A stretch of DNA of 34,985 nt from Anaeromonas frigoriresistens (GTDB taxonomy: Bacteria > Bacillota > Clostridia > Tissierellales > SIT17): the NCBI RefSeq assembly GCF_016820655.1, contig NZ_WSFT01000006.1:1-34985 (forward strand), read 5' to 3'. This document shows positions 34,401 to 34,985 of the stretch, one piece after another. The translations under genes were made by a program, and so were the position numbers. The notes beneath the pieces were generated by a model. The model was not told the DNA's origin, did no database searches, and was given only the letters and a program-made list of their open reading frames with translations. Position 1 is the first letter of the stretch; every line of letters starts with the position of its first letter.

Positions 34401-34985
34401 TATACCTATGATAAATTAAATAGAGTAGAAACAATAAAAAATGCTCTAGGGGGAATACAGAGATTTACCTATACTAAAAAGGGACAACTGGCAACAGTAA
34501 AGGATGAAAAGGGAAATCTCACAGAGTATAGATATGATGCTCTAGGTAATCTAGTAAAAGTAATAGATGCAAAGAAGAACGTAACAGACTATGTATATGA
34601 TAAAGTAGGAAACTTAAAGGAAGTTCATAAAAATAGGAAGTTTGAACAAACAAAAATAACAGGATTTACATTGTCCACCGAAGCACTAGAGAAGAATATT
34701 AAAAAAGAAGATATAATATCTCCAGTAAATAGAGACCAAGTCACCAAATACACCTATGATAAAAGGGGATTACTTACAAAGGTAAAGGATGATAGTGGGA
34801 AAGTAACAGTATATGAATATGATGGCAATGGTAACCTCATCTCAGAAAAAGACAGGGATGGATATAAGACAAGCTATCAATATGACCCTACAAATTTATT
34901 AAAGAAAATAGACTATAATGGGGAAAAGGAAGTATCCTTTAAATATAACCCTATGGGATATCTAACAGAGATGACAGACTGGCTA
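31470..34985 (+). CDS. secreted RHS/YD-repeat protein with FlgD-like and LysM-like domains (3' end outside the window)
   Basis: 1172 codons are visible, open to the window edge. Order of parts: signal peptide ending INAFA-EG near 30; a FlgD-type Ig domain (about 45-130, WDGKDDKGNILPKGIYTI); a second beta domain (about 135-220); a LysM-like unit (about 226-270, DNFTLLSSYYYDNDSKYTEI, then LAIGSALLII); a DUF6531 start (about 305-375, DPVNLATGNF, then FTRFYNSR); and about 28 YD repeats of 20-23 residues to the edge (YQYDKNGK, YKYDALNR, YEYDKNGN). RHS repeats build a hollow beta shell that often encloses a C-terminal toxin, which would lie beyond 34985. The LysM-like unit suggests attachment to peptidoglycan. 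GGGGAG precedes the ATG, which is one base from the propeller gene stop. Confidence 0.92.
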   Translation, partial: MIKRWHRYLSLIIIFTMIFVSVLPINAFAEGNTSRTTFQKVTPSIFSPKNGEKTTISWNFHDTHKANITVKNGLNTVRTIAKDKEFQGDYKTNKIEWDGKDDKGNILPKGIYTIHIDAADGNPWQGTFGKVKVTIIDKLEEDIAIAPNVNGDNFTVYGSADENTEKVKVYADGAFMGEANISVDMWKIDIPLQEYKNIELSAVKINKNKEQKKLGPIKVLKHTVRAYDNFTLLSSYYYDNDSKYTEIIKDNNLQEPYDLAIGSALLIINPVRGGKPPTSEFVDPEKMEEKCGVVDLLKGTTEFTEDPVNLATGNFTYNNTDISLGGTYPISFTRFYNSRDVYEGDLGTNWHHNWKYRLFDMGDGNIGVIYYDGHRETYTLNSDGTYQAPVGVYNEFEKHSDDTYTLTMPSKVEYHFNESGFLDKITDTNGNETDMIYEDELLREISNEYGHLILQYNDDGKVIQISDQTGRKVEYFYENGDLTLYKNVEGDEVEYEYDSNHRMTKIVTPKKDGTVVNKYDDKGRVIEQKLVDNSKMYFSYDDTNRITTFTERNGSIIKYKYDEDYKILQTIYENGTEKNTYYPNGHRKTYTDKKGNTYHYTYDEDGNVKTVKDPLGYVTTYQYNRFGEVTSVKYSDGSGITFNYDNTGNIQSMMDEVGRLTQYTDYENGLPGKVINPNGSETNMIYDSKGNVEKIIDVLGNETKFEYDNLNRVIKIIDPKGNTSEFEYTKSGKVEKLTDAKNNTIEYQYDKNGKLWKVTDQDGKVTEYQYNVGGKLIKTIEPNNRITQFEYDSMGNITKVIDPNGGETKYQYDKYSRLTKVIDPEGYTFKYNYDKNGNLIKEEDALGNVSEYKYDALNRLQEIKDPKSHTEKYQYDSMGRITKITDALGNTIEYQYYADGRVKSVKDQMGNITEFTYNLLGLIETVTDPEGGISSYDYDELGRVRFLKNAEGEITQYEYDKNGNVIKVTDAKGSVAHYTYDKLNRVETIKNALGGIQRFTYTKKGQLATVKDEKGNLTEYRYDALGNLVKVIDAKKNVTDYVYDKVGNLKEVHKNRKFEQTKITGFTLSTEALEKNIKKEDIISPVNRDQVTKYTYDKRGLLTKVKDDSGKVTVYEYDGNGNLISEKDRDGYKTSYQYDPTNLLKKIDYNGEKEVSFKYNPMGYLTEMTDWL

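Noticed and set aside
32400..34985. Periodic sequence that might be taken for a repeat array or CRISPR
   Set aside because: The period of about 60-70 bases is the YD amino-acid repeat. DNA units are degenerate and stay in one open frame.

Overview
The window is AT-rich DNA from a low-GC, Gram-positive anaerobe of the Clostridia. The evidence is AGGAGG-type ribosome binding sites, frequent TTG and GTG starts, U-tract terminators, lipobox lipoproteins, two sigma-54 activators of the clostridial PAS/AAA+ type and a c-di-GMP-I riboswitch. An amino-acid- or peptide-fermenting member of the Tissierellales is my best guess, but the sequence does not settle it. No transposase, phage gene or CRISPR array is visible.

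Left part (1-3160): the 3' end of a tRNA-Arg(UCU), a small lipoprotein on the minus strand, a complete tRNA-Arg(UCG), then a SatD-family gene overlapping a polytopic DUF3307 membrane gene. A second, single-domain SatD-like gene runs convergently into this pair. The SatD domain keeps landmarks of class III nucleotide cyclases, so this is the most likely place for an undescribed signalling system.

Metabolic part (3418-24295): two paralogous, rearranged gene modules. Module A is a CBS-PAS-PAS sigma-54 activator, then a CoA-transferase and a GntP permease. Module B is a MaoC hydratase, a PAS-PAS sigma-54 activator, a GntP permease and a CoA-transferase. Clear -24/-12 promoters lie before the first CoA-transferase, the MaoC gene and the second permease. 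The simplest reading is uptake of a short hydroxy- or keto-acid such as (R)-3-hydroxybutyrate, CoA activation, and dehydration to the enoyl-CoA. Between the modules sit a deoxynucleoside kinase, a NfeD/flotillin pair, an unassigned structured RNA and a complete oppBCDFA peptide importer.

Right part (24507-34985): an SRAP peptidase, a Ca2+-type P-type ATPase followed by a peroxiredoxin-fold protein with no cysteines, and a secreted acidic and Lys/Glu-rich protein. Two long palindromes follow. A c-di-GMP-I riboswitch with terminator then precedes a membrane-anchored beta-propeller protein and a very large secreted RHS/YD-repeat protein with FlgD-like and LysM-like domains, cut by the window end. 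Surface display of this pair is therefore probably under c-di-GMP control.
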